Positions 17,423 to 26,020 of a stretch of 64,000 nucleotides of DNA are shown piece after piece. Source of the stretch: DASUFP01 sp036274495 (GTDB lineage Bacteria; Bacteroidota; Bacteroidia; AKYH767-A; OLB10); NCBI GenBank assembly GCA_036274495.1, contig DASUFP010000100.1:26193-90192 (forward strand), in the 5' to 3' direction. A program made the position numbers and the translations under genes. Within the stretch, counting starts at the first letter, position 1; every line of letters begins with the position of its first letter. The notes under the pieces are model-generated. The model saw only the letters and a program-made list of their open reading frames with translations, was not told the origin of the DNA and searched no databases.

Positions 17423-18202
17423 ATGCCTGAAACATACGGATTAAGGATTCGGGAACGGCGTTCATGGAAGCGCAATTTCCGGATCCTTTTTCGTTTTCTT
17501 ACGGCTGATACATTTAACTATTCATTGCTTTTACTGAAAAAGAAAAGGAAGTATAAATTCGATGCTGATAAATACAAAGGAATTAATCTCGGATGTAGTT
17601 CTCACAATCCGGAAGGATGGACAGGAATCAGCGGAGGATTAACCATCTGGTTTCTGAACCTTCCAAAGTTTCTGCTGCGTCTTGTATATCCTTTTTCAAG
17701 CAGAAGTAAAAAAGTTGCCTTCGAAGATTTTTATAAAAAAGTTAGAAAAACTAAAATTCTCCATCACGATTTATTCTTTGGCATCCCGTTTGATAACGGT
17801 ACGGTGCCAAACGTATTTACAAGTCATTTTATGGAACACCTCACAGAAGAATCGGCACGTTACTTATTGCGTGAAGCCTACAGGGTTTTACAGCCCGGAG
17901 GTATGATTCATATCGTTGTTCCTGCACTTGAAGATGAAGTGGAGAAAATGAAAAAAGCGATTACTGCTCTCGAAAATGGTGATGGAATGCCAATTCAGGA
18001 ATTTGTTTCGCAACCATATGAGGAATATAATGATCCCTTCAGTTATCATCGTTTCATGTATCATGCCGAAGCAATGCGTACCCGGTTATCAGATACAGGT
18101 TTTAGCGAGATAAATCAGGTGTTACCCGGTAAAGGAGTTTTTCCGGATTTACAACTCCTGGAAAACCGTGGGGGATTAATTCTGGAAGCCATAAAAAAGT
18201 AA
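17423..18202 (+). CDS. SAM-dependent class I methyltransferase, unknown substrate
   Basis: This 259-residue protein has GINLGCSSHNPEGW in the position of the SAM-binding motif I, HFMEHLTEESARYLLREAYR at the motif II/III region, and VLQPGGMIHIVVP, the typical post-motif of Methyltransf_11-type enzymes. The first 55 residues are very basic and precede the fold. The modified motif I (N-L-G-C-S in place of DxGxGxG) is common in sugar and polysaccharide methyltransferases near surface-glycan genes, but no such genes are adjacent here. It starts 6 bases after the first DUF1573 gene and is followed 39 bases later by the second, so the three form one probable operon. Confidence 0.7.
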   Translation: MPETYGLRIRERRSWKRNFRILFRFLTADTFNYSLLLLKKKRKYKFDADKYKGINLGCSSHNPEGWTGISGGLTIWFLNLPKFLLRLVYPFSSRSKKVAFEDFYKKVRKTKILHHDLFFGIPFDNGTVPNVFTSHFMEHLTEESARYLLREAYRVLQPGGMIHIVVPALEDEVEKMKKAITALENGDGMPIQEFVSQPYEEYNDPFSYHRFMYHAEAMRTRLSDTGFSEINQVLPGKGVFPDLQLLENRGGLILEAIKK

Positions 18203-18241
18203 AATCTCACGCAAATAATAACAAATAAAAAAAACCTACCT

Positions 18242-18727
18242 ATGAAAAAATTAATGTTGTCGGCTGCCGTATTTACAATTACGGCAACCTTTGCTTTCGC
18301 ACAAACACAAAAAACTGCTGCCGCTTCAACTGCTCCGGCGCAAACTCAAACACAATCTGGTGCTGTAATGACATTTGAAAAAGATGTATTTGACTTTGGT
18401 ACTATCAAACAAGGTGACAAAGTTGAACATACTTTTGAATTCACCAACACCGGTACTGAGCCATTGATTATTTCCGAAGCACACGGATCCTGTGGTTGCA
18501 CCGTTCCCGAATGGCCTAAAGAACCAATTGCAAAAGGAAAAAAGGGCAAAATTCAGGTGACTTTTAATTCTGCAGGCAAACTGAACATGCAGGATAAAAC
18601 AGTTACTATCAATTCCAATGCTTCAAACAGCCCTGTTGTGCTGCACCTCAAAGGAAATGTAACAGCTCCTGATGCCGCTCCGGCTCCGGCCCCCGAAACC
18701 AAACCTGCTGAAGCGCCAAAGCAATAA
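18242..18727 (+). CDS. Secreted DUF1573 protein (second copy)
   Basis: This 161-residue exported protein has a signal peptide (MKKLMLSAAVFTITATFAFA-Q), an Ala/Thr/Gln-rich spacer, the DUF1573 domain (VFDFGTIKQGDKVEHTFEF, then SEAHGSCGCTVPEWPKEPIA) and a Pro/Ala/Glu-rich tail of about 20 residues. The motif SCGCTVPxWPKEPxAKG is shared with the protein at 16916, and both end in acidic, Pro/Ala-rich tails. The function of DUF1573 is unknown. Its Ig-like fold and periplasmic export suggest an envelope-associated or scaffolding role, which is an inference. Confidence 0.85.
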   Translation: MKKLMLSAAVFTITATFAFAQTQKTAAASTAPAQTQTQSGAVMTFEKDVFDFGTIKQGDKVEHTFEFTNTGTEPLIISEAHGSCGCTVPEWPKEPIAKGKKGKIQVTFNSAGKLNMQDKTVTINSNASNSPVVLHLKGNVTAPDAAPAPAPETKPAEAPKQ

Positions 18728-18750
18728 TCGGGTCATTTATTCCAATTTTA

Positions 18751-18758
18751 TACCTTTG
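18751..18758 (+). promoter_or_regulatory. -7 box of the aminotransferase gene, with leader hairpin
   Basis: TACCTTTG is a full TAnnTTTG match. It is followed by a GC-rich inverted repeat (TATCCCCG and CGGGGATA, 8-base stem, 18759-18782) within the short leader before the ATG at 18797. The hairpin has no T tract. It may be the terminator remnant of the upstream gene or a leader structure. Confidence 0.5.
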
Positions 18759-18796
18759 TATCCCCGGCAAGTGTCGGGGATACTTGTTTAAGAGCC

Positions 18797-20029
18797 ATGC
18801 CATCCATTTCACACAAAGGCCAGGCAATGCCTGCATCTCCCATTCGGAAACTGATCCCTTATGCCGAAATGGCGAAAAAGAAGGGGATTCACATTTTTCA
18901 CCTTAACATCGGACAGCCTGATATTGAGACACCTAAAATTATGCTTGATGCAGCACGCAATCATAACCTTAAAGTGATTGAGTACAGCCATTCGGCAGGC
19001 ATTGAATCATACCGAAGGAAACTAACCGGCTACTACCAGAAACTTGGTATACATGTCGAGTATTCCGATATAATGATTACAACAGGTGGTTCGGAGGCAA
19101 TTGAAATTGCAATGATGACCTGTCTCAATGAGGGCGATGAGGTGATTATCCCGGAACCCTATTATGCCAATTATAATGGATTTGGTATTCAGGCAGGCAT
19201 AACCATACACCCGATCAAATCAACTATCGCTAATGGATTCGCGCTTCCTCCAATCAGTGAGTTTGAAAAACTGATTTCTCCTCGAACAAAAGCAATCATG
19301 ATTTGTAATCCGGGAAATCCTACCGGTTATTTATATAGCAAAGAAGAACTTGAAGCGTTACGTGATCTGGTAAAAAAGCATGACTTATATTTATTTGCCG
19401 ATGAAGTATACCGGGAATTCTGTTATGATGGCAAAGAATTTTTTTCTGTCATGAATCTGAATGGTATTGACGACAACGTTATTCTGCTCGATTCTGTTTC
19501 GAAACGCTACAGCGCATGCGGCATTCGCATTGGCGCATTGATTTCACGTAACAAATCCGTTATGAGCACCGCTCTTAAATTTGCGCAGGCTCGTCTGAGT
19601 CCTCCTACATTTGGTCAGATAGTCGCTGAAGCTGCTATTGATACCCCTGATTCATATTTTCAGAATGTAATCAAAGAATATGTTGCCCGTCGCAATTTTA
19701 TGGTAGATGCCCTCAATAAAATGGAAGGAGTTTTTTGCCCTAAACCAAGTGGGGCGTTCTATGCAATTGTGCAACTGCCGATAGATGATTCGGACAAATT
19801 TTGCCAATGGATTCTGGAGTCATTTGAACACAATGGGAATACAGTAATGATGGCGCCGGCAACCGGATTCTACTCCCATCCGGCAGATGGACTGAACCAG
19901 GTTCGTATAGCATATGTGCTCAATCTGGAATCTTTGAAACTGGCTATGGAATGTCTTGATCAGGCTTTGAAAGTATACCCCGGAAGGGTAATGCACCCCC
20001 TGCCTGAAGCAGTTGATATAGGATCCTGA
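18797..20029 (+). CDS. PLP-dependent class I/II aminotransferase (aspartate-aminotransferase-like)
   Basis: This 410-residue cytoplasmic enzyme belongs to fold-type I PLP enzymes. The PLP-binding Lys is Lys236 in DSVSKRYSACGIRIG. Other landmarks are ITTGGSEAI near 95-102, NPGNPTG at 171-177, ADEVY at 201-205 (Asp202 contacts the PLP ring nitrogen) and the C-terminal substrate-carboxylate region near QVRIAYVLN. The overall pattern fits aspartate/aromatic aminotransferase subgroup I, but the exact amino acid cannot be told from sequence alone. It has its own promoter and is convergent with the NUDIX gene, with 11 bases between them. Confidence 0.85.
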   Translation: MPSISHKGQAMPASPIRKLIPYAEMAKKKGIHIFHLNIGQPDIETPKIMLDAARNHNLKVIEYSHSAGIESYRRKLTGYYQKLGIHVEYSDIMITTGGSEAIEIAMMTCLNEGDEVIIPEPYYANYNGFGIQAGITIHPIKSTIANGFALPPISEFEKLISPRTKAIMICNPGNPTGYLYSKEELEALRDLVKKHDLYLFADEVYREFCYDGKEFFSVMNLNGIDDNVILLDSVSKRYSACGIRIGALISRNKSVMSTALKFAQARLSPPTFGQIVAEAAIDTPDSYFQNVIKEYVARRNFMVDALNKMEGVFCPKPSGAFYAIVQLPIDDSDKFCQWILESFEHNGNTVMMAPATGFYSHPADGLNQVRIAYVLNLESLKLAMECLDQALKVYPGRVMHPLPEAVDIGS

Positions 20030-20040
20030 GATTACCGCTA

Positions 20041-20649
20041 TCAGATATATTGTTGCAATAAATCTCTGATAGAGGCATAAGCCTCAGGGAGTTTGTAGGC
20101 AAGGTCCTCACGACTCACCCAGCGGGCTTCAGTGATGTGTTCTTCGGTTTGAGGTACCGGCAATTGAGAACCTGCATAGACCATCTCATACCAGATAGAT
20201 TGCTTTAGTATTAATTGCCCTTTTACGCGGTACATATGCCATGTATCAGACAGCCTTCTGGAAATGGTCATCCCGGAAATCCCACATTCTTCTTCAACTT
20301 CCCTTAAAGCGGCTATTTCGGCTGTTTCGCCGGGATCCAGTTTTCCCTTGGGAAGATCCCATTTTCCCATTCTGAATATCATCAGGATGTTCCCCGGATT
20401 TTGAGCCTGTTTTACAACACCGCCTGCCGCCACAATAATTTTGTATTGAGCAATAAACTGCTCCCAGGTCTTGCCGGGATTTTCATCCAATACACAAATG
20501 CCCTCTCCTGAGAGTAATCCTGAAGCAACCATAGGAATATCATCGGAAAGAGCGGCTATATGACATTGTTGGCCACATGAATGCGGCGCATCAGTGAATA
20601 CGACAGGTTTGTCGTTTATGAAAACTTTGTACTTTTGTTTGGATCTCAT
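20041..20649 (-). CDS. NUDIX hydrolase
   Basis: This 202-residue protein has a full NUDIX box at about residues 102-124 (GKLDPGETAEI, then REVEEECGI), the magnesium-binding motif of enzymes that cleave nucleoside diphosphates linked to another moiety. It is preceded by KWDLPKG. The N-terminal 75 residues are an extra domain seen in Bacteroidota members. The substrate is unknown. The start codon (20647-20649) overlaps that of pyrE (20648-20650) by two bases on the opposite strand, so the promoters of the two genes must lie inside each other's coding region. Confidence 0.85.
   Translation of the reverse strand: MRSKQKYKVFINDKPVVFTDAPHSCGQQCHIAALSDDIPMVASGLLSGEGICVLDENPGKTWEQFIAQYKIIVAAGGVVKQAQNPGNILMIFRMGKWDLPKGKLDPGETAEIAALREVEEECGISGMTISRRLSDTWHMYRVKGQLILKQSIWYEMVYAGSQLPVPQTEEHITEARWVSREDLAYKLPEAYASIRDLLQQYI
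20630..20637 (+). promoter_or_regulatory. -7 box of pyrE, inside the NUDIX coding region
   Basis: TACTTTTG is a full TAnnTTTG match located 10 bases before the pyrE ATG at 20648. It lies within the first codons of the divergent NUDIX gene. Confidence 0.55.
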
Positions 20650-21280
20650 GCCTTCAGCAGCCTCAAATATAGCCGAATTTCTTCTTCAGGTAAAGGCAGT
20701 CCGCCTTCAACCCCAGAATCCCTTTACCTGGGCTTCCGGATGGCGCTCCCCAATTTATTGCGATAACCGCATTACCCTTTCTCACCCTAAAATCAGAACC
20801 TATATCAGACAGGAGTTTGTGAAAATGATAGATGAAATGTTTGGATATCCTGATATGATTGCCGGCGTTGCTACAGGGGCAATAGCTCATGGTGTGCTGG
20901 TTGCAGAAGCCCTTGGGTTACCTTTTGTTTATGTTCGTGCTTCTGCAAAGGAACATGGTCGGCAAAATTTGATCGAAGGTGAAGTGCACCCTAATCAGTC
21001 GTGTGTGGTTATTGAAGATCTGATTTCTACCGGTCAAAGCAGTCTAAAGGCCGTGCAGGCACTGCGTGAGAAAGATGTGTTGGTAAAAGGGATGGTTTCT
21101 ATATTTAGTTACGGCTTCGAATTGGCCTCAGATAGTTTCAGAGCCGCCAATTGCCCTGTATATTCACTTAGTAATTACGACACCCTGATTGATGTCGCTG
21201 TGAAACATGGCTACATAAATAGCGACGATCAGGGACTGTTAAGAGAATGGCGTGAAAATCCCGGTAACTGGGCGCCATAA
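20648..21280 (+). CDS. pyrE: Orotate phosphoribosyltransferase
   Basis: This 210-residue enzyme transfers orotate to PRPP to make orotidine monophosphate in pyrimidine synthesis. The PRPP-binding motif is VVIEDLISTGQSS, and the dimer and orotate-binding landmarks FTWASGWRSPIYCDNR and ATGAIAHGVLVAEALGLPFVYVR are present. The start was set at the ATG at 20648: the frame extends further upstream, but MPSAASNIAEFLLQVKAV is the expected N-terminus and the promoter box lies just before it. It is followed 13 bases later by a SRPBCC gene. Confidence 0.95.
   Translation: MPSAASNIAEFLLQVKAVRLQPQNPFTWASGWRSPIYCDNRITLSHPKIRTYIRQEFVKMIDEMFGYPDMIAGVATGAIAHGVLVAEALGLPFVYVRASAKEHGRQNLIEGEVHPNQSCVVIEDLISTGQSSLKAVQALREKDVLVKGMVSIFSYGFELASDSFRAANCPVYSLSNYDTLIDVAVKHGYINSDDQGLLREWRENPGNWAP
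20664..20671 (-). promoter_or_regulatory. -7 box of the NUDIX gene, inside pyrE
   Basis: On the minus strand this reads TATATTTG, a full TAnnTTTG match, 14 bases before the NUDIX ATG at 20649. It lies within the first codons of pyrE. Together with the box at 20630 it gives face-to-face overlapping promoters. Confidence 0.55.
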
Positions 21281-21293
21281 AAAACATAAAATC

Positions 21294-21707
21294 ATGACGA
21301 GAATTGAAAGCGACAAGGTTGCTATTGACCGGCCGCAAAAAGAGCTTTTTGAATTTCTTTCCGACTTTAACAATTTTAAAATGCTCATGCCCGAACAGGT
21401 TACCGATTGGATTTCCGATGCGCAATCATGTAGTTTTACAATTAAAGGAATGGCAAGCCTTGGAATGGCATACGAAAATAAAACACCAAATTCCGAAATC
21501 AAAATAAGGAGAAACGGAAAGGCGCCATTTGACTTTTATCTGACTTGTTATATTCAAAATAATGTTGCCGATAAATCTTCGGTTTTGCAATTGGTGTTTG
21601 ATGCTGATCTGAACCCATTGCTTAAAATGATGGCTGAAAAACCTCTCACCAATTTTTTGAATATGCTTGTCAATAAATATAAAGAAATTGCTGAATCGAA
21701 AACTTAG
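21294..21707 (+). CDS. SRPBCC-fold (START-like) small protein
   Basis: This 137-residue cytoplasmic protein begins MTRIESDKVAIDRPQKELFEFLSDFNNF, the typical first strand and helix of the SRPBCC/polyketide-cyclase-like fold, with GMASLGMAYENKT and a C-terminal helix (NPLLKMMAEKPLTNFLNMLV). Such proteins bind hydrophobic ligands in a deep pocket. No specific ligand can be assigned. It lies 13 bases after pyrE and is probably co-transcribed. Its stop codon overlaps that of birA on the opposite strand by four bases. Confidence 0.75.
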   Translation: MTRIESDKVAIDRPQKELFEFLSDFNNFKMLMPEQVTDWISDAQSCSFTIKGMASLGMAYENKTPNSEIKIRRNGKAPFDFYLTCYIQNNVADKSSVLQLVFDADLNPLLKMMAEKPLTNFLNMLVNKYKEIAESKT

Positions 21708-22459
21708 AATGAAAGCAGCTTAACTTCTTTGTTGTTGAAGAAGGATTTTTTGCCTTCTGCGGTGGTAATCATTAATTGTCCATTGTCTGATACACCACTT
21801 ATGATACCGGTTATTTTTCCATTACCTGAATCAAATTGGGACATTAAATTTTTGCGATACAATACATCAGCATATGCGGATCTGATTCTTTCGTGTTGAC
21901 TGGTGCGTAATATCTGATACCATTTGTCGAGGTAACTGCTCAACACATCCAAACAACCATCAGGTGTTAATTCTTTTCCTGTTAGCTCTTTTAGTGAGAT
22001 GGCTTTTGGAAAATAGTTACCAAAATTTAGTTGGTTTATATTTAAACCTATTCCTGTTATTGACTGAATGATTTTGTCGTTTCGTATGGTGTTCTCGATT
22101 AAAATACCTGCAATTTTGGAGTTCTCTACAATAATATCGTTTGGCCATTTAATAAATGCAGGCTTGTTGCATAAAGCATGAACGGTTTCCTGTACCGCCA
22201 GTGACACAGCTTCATTAATCAAAAAGTGGTCGTTCGCTGCAATGAATTCAGGGTATAAAATAAAACTCACCAAAAGGTTTTCGCCAGGGGCGGACTCCCA
22301 GCGGGAACCACCTTGCCCTCTTCCGGCTTTTTGAAATTGCGCCATAATGGCAGTGCCTTCGTCGGGGAACGAACTATGGAGTAACCTGGATGCGTGGCTA
22401 TTGGTGGAGTCAGTCTCCCGGACGTGGATCCTTTTATGTCCAATTTTGGGTCCCAGCAT
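21704..22459 (-). CDS. birA: Biotin--[acetyl-CoA-carboxylase] ligase
   Basis: This protein of about 251 residues attaches biotin to the biotin carboxyl carrier domain. It has the biotin/ATP motif GRGQGGSRW, the KWPNDI motif and the region GILIENT. It lacks the N-terminal DNA-binding domain of E. coli BirA, so it is a monofunctional ligase. The frame is open back to a TTG at 22492, but the ATG at 22459 is followed by LGPKIGHKRIHVRETDSTN, the expected N-terminus, so I chose that. It is convergent with the SRPBCC gene (stops overlap) and divergent from rsfS. Confidence 0.88.
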   Translation of the reverse strand: MLGPKIGHKRIHVRETDSTNSHASRLLHSSFPDEGTAIMAQFQKAGRGQGGSRWESAPGENLLVSFILYPEFIAANDHFLINEAVSLAVQETVHALCNKPAFIKWPNDIIVENSKIAGILIENTIRNDKIIQSITGIGLNINQLNFGNYFPKAISLKELTGKELTPDGCLDVLSSYLDKWYQILRTSQHERIRSAYADVLYRKNLMSQFDSGNGKITGIISGVSDNGQLMITTAEGKKSFFNNKEVKLLSF

Positions 22460-22508
22460 AATTGGAAGGCGATTTGATCTAATGAGGGGCAATTTACACT
22501 AAAAATAG

Positions 22509-22516
22509 TACTTTTG
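22509..22516 (+). promoter_or_regulatory. -7 box of rsfS
   Basis: TACTTTTG is a full TAnnTTTG match 22 bases before the rsfS ATG at 22539, in the divergent gap between birA and rsfS. Confidence 0.5.
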
Positions 22517-22538
22517 TACAGGTACCATCAAGGGCTGC

Positions 22539-22928
22539 ATGGCCAAAACGAGGCGAATTAGCAAAGTTAAACCAGTTGAAAGCGAATCAGAACAGATTTG
22601 CCATGCTGTTGTAACAGGAATTCTGGAAAAAAAGGGCCACGAACCGGTGATCCTTGACCTCCGCGGGCTCCCAAATGCCGTGGCAGATTTTTTTGTTGTC
22701 TGTCATGGGGATTCAGGTACCCAGGTACAAGCAATTTCCGGATCTGTTGAAGATGAAGTAGATAAGGAAAAAGGGGAATCGCCTCTTTTCAAGGAAGGCT
22801 TGCTAAATGCAGAGTGGGTAGTACTCGACTATTTTTCCGTTGTTGTGCATATTTTTCTCAAAGAGAAACGCGACTTTTACGGGATAGAGCGGTTTTGGGC
22901 AGATGCATCAATTACTAAGGCCGGTTGA
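22539..22928 (+). CDS. rsfS: Ribosomal silencing factor RsfS
   Basis: This 129-residue protein belongs to the RsfS/Iojap family, which binds uL14 on the large subunit and blocks subunit joining when nutrients are low. The core VILDLRGLPNAVADFFVVCHG, followed by VQAISGSVEDEV and EGLLNAEWVVLDYFSVVVHIF, is characteristic. The N-terminal 20 residues are basic and extend the usual core. It lies 111 bases upstream of ftsH in the same direction, an arrangement I recall from other Bacteroidota, and may share its transcript. Confidence 0.93.
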   Translation: MAKTRRISKVKPVESESEQICHAVVTGILEKKGHEPVILDLRGLPNAVADFFVVCHGDSGTQVQAISGSVEDEVDKEKGESPLFKEGLLNAEWVVLDYFSVVVHIFLKEKRDFYGIERFWADASITKAG

Positions 22929-23039
22929 ACCAAAACCCGGCCTGCTTGTTATCCCTGATGCGCGGTATGTCAAATTGCCTGTTGGCACAACTATTGACCA
23001 GCGGGATTGATCGTTTTTATATGGAGTTATATTAAGACA

Positions 23040-25142
23040 ATGTCAGAAGAAAAGAAACAAACAAGCAAGAGCGGGGGAAAGAAAAAATCGTCCGGCCCAT
23101 TGAGTAAATTGCCAAAACCCGGAGGATCAAAGTTTAATTTCAATTTCTACTGGGTATACGCAATTATCATCATTATCATTATTGGTGTGAATTTATTGAA
23201 CGTTGGTAATGATCCCCGTGAGATTACCTGGAATCAGTTCGATAACGAAATGCTGCGTACACATGATGTTCAAAGCGTTGAAGTAATAAACCGTGAGAGG
23301 GTTGAAGTATATATCAAAAAAGACAGCCTGTATAAAGAACAATATAAATCTGTTGCCAAAAAAGCTTTTAGTAACTCTCCGAATATCGGACCTCATTTCT
23401 TTTTTACCATTGGAGATGTCGGAACATTCGACAAAAAAATGGAAGAAGCTCAAAAGGGCTTTGCTGATAATGAAAAAGTAAGCATATCATACAACAATAA
23501 CGAACGCAGCTACTGGGATTTCATCATCAGCTGGTTTTTCCCGTTAATGATCCTGGTGTTCATCTGGATTTTCCTCATGCGCAGAATGGGCGGAGGCACA
23601 GGTGGAAATCAGATTTTTAATATCGGCAAATCGAAAGCGACATTGTTCGATAAAGACCTTCATGTGAAAGTTACATTTAACGATGTTGCAGGACTTGAAG
23701 AAGCAAAGGTTGAGGTAATGGAGATTGTTGATTTCCTTAAAAACCCTAAAAAATATACCTCATTAGGAGGAAAAATTCCCAGAGGAGCATTGCTTGTAGG
23801 CCCTCCGGGAACCGGTAAAACGCTATTAGCAAAAGCTGTGGCCGGCGAAGCACAGGTTCCGTTCTTTTCTTTATCAGGGTCTGATTTTGTTGAAATGTTT
23901 GTGGGTGTTGGAGCCAGCCGTGTGAGGGATTTATTCAGACAGGCAAAGGAAAAAGCCCCGGCAATCATTTTCATTGATGAAATTGATGCTATTGGCAGGG
24001 CCAGAGGTAAAGCGCCCTCATTTAGCGCCAATGATGAACGGGAAAGTACGCTCAATCAGCTGTTGACCGAGATGGATGGTTTTGGCAGCAATAGCGGTGT
24101 AATTATCCTTGCAGCAACAAACCGTGCAGATGTCTTGGACCGTGCTTTGTTACGGCCCGGTCGTTTCGACAGACAGATTTATGTTGAATTACCTGATTTA
24201 AATGGCCGGAAGGAAATATTCAAGGTCCATTTGAAACCTGTAAAAGTGGATTCAACTGTTGATATAGATTTTCTGGCGCGACAAACTCCCGGATTTTCCG
24301 GCGCAGATATTGCCAATTTATGCAACGAAGCGGCTTTGATTGCCGCCCGCAACAATAAAACTCAGGTTGATAAACAAGATTTTCTCGATGCTGTAGACAG
24401 GGTAATTGGGGGTCTGGAAAAGAAAAACAAAATCATTACCCAGCATGAAAAAAAGGTGATTGCATACCACGAGTCAGGACACGCTACGGTAAGCTGGCTC
24501 CTTCAGCATGCTCATCCATTAATTAAGGTTTCAATTGTTCCCAGAGGAAATTCGCTGGGCGCGGCCTGGTATTTACCTGAAGAGCGACAAATTACCACCA
24601 CAGAACAAATCCTGGATGAAATTTGTGCTGCACTGGGTGGCAGAGCTGCTGAAGAATTAACTTTCGGACAAATTTCGACCGGGGCCCTTAGCGATCTGGA
24701 AAAAATTACAAAGCAAGCTTATGCAATGGTTTCAATTTTTGGCTTGAATGATAAAATTGGCAATGTAAGTTTCTACGACTCTACAGGAAATCAGGATTAT
24801 AATTTCACCAAGCCTTACAGCGAAAGAACAGCTCAGGTGATTGATGAGGAAGTGCATAACCTTATTGAAAAGTGTTATGCAAGAACAAAAGAGCTTCTTT
24901 CAAAACACCGTGATCAGTTGGATCAACTGGCCAAATACCTGCTTGAAAAAGAAGTTATCTTTAAGGAAGATCTTGAGCTTATTTTTGGTAAAAGGCCTTT
25001 TGAGGATGAAACTCCGATCGCTGTACCTCCAGCAAAAGCTGCCTCAGTCAATGGCAATGGTACCCATAATGGCAGTGCAGGGAGTGCATCGTCGGAGACG
25101 CATTCAGATGAGGAAACGGCTGCGGACCAACCCCCGAATTAA
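23040..25142 (+). CDS. ftsH: ATP-dependent zinc metalloprotease FtsH
   Basis: This 700-residue membrane AAA+ protease degrades misfolded membrane and regulatory proteins. It has two membrane helices (about 37-55 and 163-181) around a periplasmic domain. Walker A is GPPGTGKT at 254-261, Walker B is IIFIDEID near 309-316, the SRH is ATNRADVLDRALLRPGRFDR, and the zinc site is HESGH at 477-481. The start was set at the ATG at 23040 (SEEKKQTSK follows) and not at the upstream ATG at 23007. The C-terminus is an Ala/Asn/Glu-rich tail. The LUD gene follows after 15 bases but has its own promoter box. Confidence 0.97.
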   Translation: MSEEKKQTSKSGGKKKSSGPLSKLPKPGGSKFNFNFYWVYAIIIIIIIGVNLLNVGNDPREITWNQFDNEMLRTHDVQSVEVINRERVEVYIKKDSLYKEQYKSVAKKAFSNSPNIGPHFFFTIGDVGTFDKKMEEAQKGFADNEKVSISYNNNERSYWDFIISWFFPLMILVFIWIFLMRRMGGGTGGNQIFNIGKSKATLFDKDLHVKVTFNDVAGLEEAKVEVMEIVDFLKNPKKYTSLGGKIPRGALLVGPPGTGKTLLAKAVAGEAQVPFFSLSGSDFVEMFVGVGASRVRDLFRQAKEKAPAIIFIDEIDAIGRARGKAPSFSANDERESTLNQLLTEMDGFGSNSGVIILAATNRADVLDRALLRPGRFDRQIYVELPDLNGRKEIFKVHLKPVKVDSTVDIDFLARQTPGFSGADIANLCNEAALIAARNNKTQVDKQDFLDAVDRVIGGLEKKNKIITQHEKKVIAYHESGHATVSWLLQHAHPLIKVSIVPRGNSLGAAWYLPEERQITTTEQILDEICAALGGRAAEELTFGQISTGALSDLEKITKQAYAMVSIFGLNDKIGNVSFYDSTGNQDYNFTKPYSERTAQVIDEEVHNLIEKCYARTKELLSKHRDQLDQLAKYLLEKEVIFKEDLELIFGKRPFEDETPIAVPPAKAASVNGNGTHNGSAGSASSETHSDEETAADQPPN

Positions 25143-25146
25143 TTTG

Positions 25147-25154
25147 TATTTTTG
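25147..25154 (+). promoter_or_regulatory. -7 box of the LUD gene, leaderless arrangement
   Basis: TATTTTTG is a full TAnnTTTG match, and 3 bases separate it from the ATG at 25158. It sits directly after the ftsH stop codon. Confidence 0.5.
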
Positions 25155-25157
25155 TTC

Positions 25158-25808
25158 ATGCAGGAAAGCACGAGCAGGGAGAAGATTCTCAAAAAGATAA
25201 GGGCCGCGCTGATTTCAAAATCAGCCAACCCTTATCCGCACCTTGACTTTGACAAACAAATATTTCGTATGAATGATGATGTCCCGGAACTTATTTTTGC
25301 ACGAAATTTTCGCGATGCAGGAGGGAATTTTGTCTTTTGTTCAGACATACTTGAATTTGCGGAAAACCTATTAACACTTGCTCAGCTCAAAAGCCTGCAA
25401 GGGATTGTTTGTGTCGAAAACTCAATTGCGGGATTTCTGGAACAATGTGAATTTCCTGTGCACAGAGATACTTCTCTTGTAAGCAGTTCACAGGCCGCAG
25501 TTACACTTTGTGAATCGCTCGTAGCAAGAACCGGAAGTATTCTAGTTTCATCAGGCCAGGCATCAGGAAGGCTCCTGCCTTCATTTGTGCCCGTTCATAT
25601 TGTTGTGGCCTTTACAAATCAGCTTGTAGATGACATTCAGGATGGTTTGCAGCTCCTGAAAAAGAAATATGGTGATAAACAGCCCTCTTCATTTACGTTT
25701 ATAACCGGCCCTTCCCGAACTGCTGATATAGGAAATGAACTGGTTAAAGGGGCTCAGGGACCGGGTGAATTATATCTGTTTTTGATTGATAAATCTCCAA
25801 ACTGGTAG
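25158..25808 (+). CDS. LUD-domain (LutC/YkgG-like) protein
   Basis: This 216-residue protein carries the LUD domain. The hallmark is TFITGPSRTADIGNELVKGAQGPGELYLFLID, which I give in pieces: ITGPSRTADIG and GPGELYLFLID near the C-terminus. LutC is one of three proteins of L-lactate utilisation, but the neighbouring lutA and lutB genes are absent here. Solo LUD proteins like this are common in Bacteroidota beside ftsH, rsfS or cdsA and their role is not established. It is followed by the DUF2007 gene after 2 bases, so the LUD, DUF2007 and cdsA genes form one operon. Confidence 0.8.
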   Translation: MQESTSREKILKKIRAALISKSANPYPHLDFDKQIFRMNDDVPELIFARNFRDAGGNFVFCSDILEFAENLLTLAQLKSLQGIVCVENSIAGFLEQCEFPVHRDTSLVSSSQAAVTLCESLVARTGSILVSSGQASGRLLPSFVPVHIVVAFTNQLVDDIQDGLQLLKKKYGDKQPSSFTFITGPSRTADIGNELVKGAQGPGELYLFLIDKSPNW

Positions 25809-25810
25809 CT

Positions 25811-26020
25811 ATGGCGGATAAGGAATGGGTAAGAGTTTATGCTACGGATCAGCCACACAAGGCCGGTATTGTGAAAGCCTTCCTGGAGGATAATCAAATT
25901 AATACGGTTGTAGTGAATAAGAAAGATTCATCGTATACTTTTATAGGGGATATAGAGCTGTATACAGCCAGCGAAGACGCTCTGCTGGCAACCACACTAA
26001 TCAAAGTAAATGAATTGTGA
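25811..26020 (+). CDS. Small DUF2007-type protein
   Basis: This 69-residue protein matches the DUF2007 pattern: VRVYATDQPHKAGIVKAFLE, then an acidic patch and IELYTASEDALLA near the end. DUF2007 proteins have a small ferredoxin-like alpha/beta fold and may bind signals, but no function is proven. It starts 2 bases after the LUD gene and its stop TGA overlaps the GTG start of cdsA by four bases (GTGA), which indicates translational coupling. Confidence 0.75.
   Translation: MADKEWVRVYATDQPHKAGIVKAFLEDNQINTVVVNKKDSSYTFIGDIELYTASEDALLATTLIKVNEL

Noticed and set aside
25158..25808. LUD protein as part of a lactate utilisation (LutABC) operon
   Set aside because: No LutA or LutB gene is adjacent. 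The protein is in an operon with DUF2007 and cdsA.
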